A stretch of DNA of 64,000 nucleotides from Acidimicrobiia bacterium (GTDB lineage: Bacteria > Actinomycetota > Acidimicrobiia > Acidimicrobiales > Bin134). A program made the translations under genes and the position numbers. The notes under the pieces were generated by a model that saw nothing but the letters and a program-made list of their open reading frames with translations, was not told the origin of the DNA and did no database searches. This document shows, piece by piece, positions 63,141-64,000 of the stretch. The stretch lies in the NCBI GenBank assembly GCA_009842675.1, contig VYEX01000002.1, positions 69,592-133,591 on the forward strand, in the 5' to 3' direction. Each line of letters begins with the position of its first letter. Within the stretch, counting starts at the first letter, position 1.

Positions 63141-64000
63141 CTAATCCTGCCAAATATGTTGGTCTAGCGCTCGGCTCACGGCGTAGCCGCCCAGGTTGCC
63201 CCAACCGGCGCACACTGCCATCCAGGGTATGGATTCGGCGCCGGTGACCATCACGTGGATGTCCTGGGGCCGCTCGGTCACCGGAACCAGCTCATCGGGA
63301 TTCTCAGTGTCCACCCAGTCGGGCCACCAGGCATAAGGGGGAACGCCGGGGGACAGGAGGTCGCCGATCCGCCGCCGAGCCTGCTGCCAGAGTTGTTCTT
63401 GCACCGCGGCCCGGTCGTAGCCGTTTTCAGCCAGGTGCCGGGCCTCGTTGGGGGTGAGCACCACCAGGGTCTCGCCCATGGTGTGGGTGTTGTTACACCC
63501 CTTGATGGCCATGGAGTCGGCCAGCTGGGCCAGTCGATTCACCGGAGTGTCGTCGGCCCCCCACATGGCCACGCTGGTGGGGGATTCGCAGGCGAACACC
63601 GTGATCCCGCTCTCGGCCTCGATGCCCCGGGCCTGGTGTAGTGGGGGCCAGGGGCTGGCCGGGGACTCGGCCACGCAGAAGGAGTAGCGGCCGGGGTGGC
63701 CAAACACCTCTTTGACCGGCTCGCCGGGCGTGGCTCCGCCGGCGTTCCACAGCAGCAGCTTGATGGCCCGGCCGATGGCGGCGTTGGCGTGGGCCCCACC
63801 GCCGCTGAACACCGACTCGGTGTGGGCCATGTCGAGTTGTTCGACCACCGGCCCCGACACGATGACCAGAGGCCAGCACGGATGGGTGGTGGTGACCACC
63901 CCCCGCAAGTTGAAGCGATCCTCCAACATGGCCTCCACAGCCTTCAGCACCACCTCGAAGTGGTCAGGCTTGCAGCTGGCCATTGCCGCGTTGGCAGCCA
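63141..64000 (-). CDS. UGSC-associated protein (cut by window edge)
   Basis: Partial gene; the frame stays open to the window edge, and the residues before Met at 63983 (AANAAMASCKPDHFEVVLKAVEAML) look like the inside of a protein, so the true start lies outside. The visible 286 residues include HPCWPLVIVSGPV, GRAIKLLLWNAGGATPG and CNNTHTMGETLVVL. I do not recognise a catalytic motif. It ends 3 bp before the UGSC selenoprotein gene, which follows on the same strand, so they are likely cotranscribed and may form one enzyme. Confidence 0.7.
   Translation of the reverse strand, partial: AANAAMASCKPDHFEVVLKAVEAMLEDRFNLRGVVTTTHPCWPLVIVSGPVVEQLDMAHTESVFSGGGAHANAAIGRAIKLLLWNAGGATPGEPVKEVFGHPGRYSFCVAESPASPWPPLHQARGIEAESGITVFACESPTSVAMWGADDTPVNRLAQLADSMAIKGCNNTHTMGETLVVLTPNEARHLAENGYDRAAVQEQLWQQARRRIGDLLSPGVPPYAWWPDWVDTENPDELVPVTERPQDIHVMVTGAESIPWMAVCAGWGNLGGYAVSRALDQHIWQD

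Overview
The window is high-GC, densely coded actinobacterial DNA. Evidence for this includes a PASTA-domain Ser/Thr kinase, a GatCAB amidotransferase operon, F420-type oxidoreductases (LLM and PPOX families), many SDR, CoA-transferase and crotonase enzymes, and frequent 4-bp ATGA/GTGA overlaps. The mix suggests a free-living or symbiotic Acidimicrobiia-like actinomycete, but that placement is inference; no rRNA, tRNA or taxonomic marker was used. No CRISPR array, tRNA, rRNA or insertion sequence was seen.

Layout. 1-8 kb: PASTA kinase, SCP2-like protein, gatCAB, an MBL-fold hydrolase and a nitroreductase-SRPBCC fusion. 8.2-17.2 kb: a probable defence island with a SIR2-like protein, a large DNA methylase with an N-terminal nuclease-like motif, a divergent AAA-type ATPase and a lower-GC membrane protein. 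17.4-26 kb: MATE transporter and branched-chain amino acid genes (ilvD, then ilvB-ilvN-ilvC behind an attenuator with a leader peptide reading Ile-Leu-Val-Val), then metY. 26-31.4 kb: two substrate-binding lipoproteins and a double CaiB/BaiF CoA-transferase. 31.6-33.5 kb: tandemly duplicated HSL-type hydrolases. 33.6-36.8 kb: a probable two-gene restriction-modification system and an HNH remnant. 36.8-64 kb: catabolic and redox genes (crotonases, amidohydrolases, nitroreductase, P450, thiolase, ALDH, SDRs, LLM oxidoreductase, PhyH dioxygenase), a P-type ATPase, lipoproteins and a NUDIX hydrolase.

Most striking result: three genes that look interrupted by UGA are best read as selenoprotein genes. 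(1) A SelW/Rdx-like protein at 40595-40867 has two in-frame UGA codons at both positions of the redox motif (U-V-P-U). (2) A BCP/AhpC-type peroxiredoxin at 49936-50406 has UGA at the peroxidatic Cys. (3) A UGSC-family protein at 62589-63137 (minus) has UGA before Gly-Ser-Cys. The last two are followed at the expected distance by strong stem-loops with a G in the first two loop bases, as bacterial SECIS elements require. The host should therefore encode SelA, SelB, SelC and SelD outside this window. Ordinary gene calling would truncate all three.
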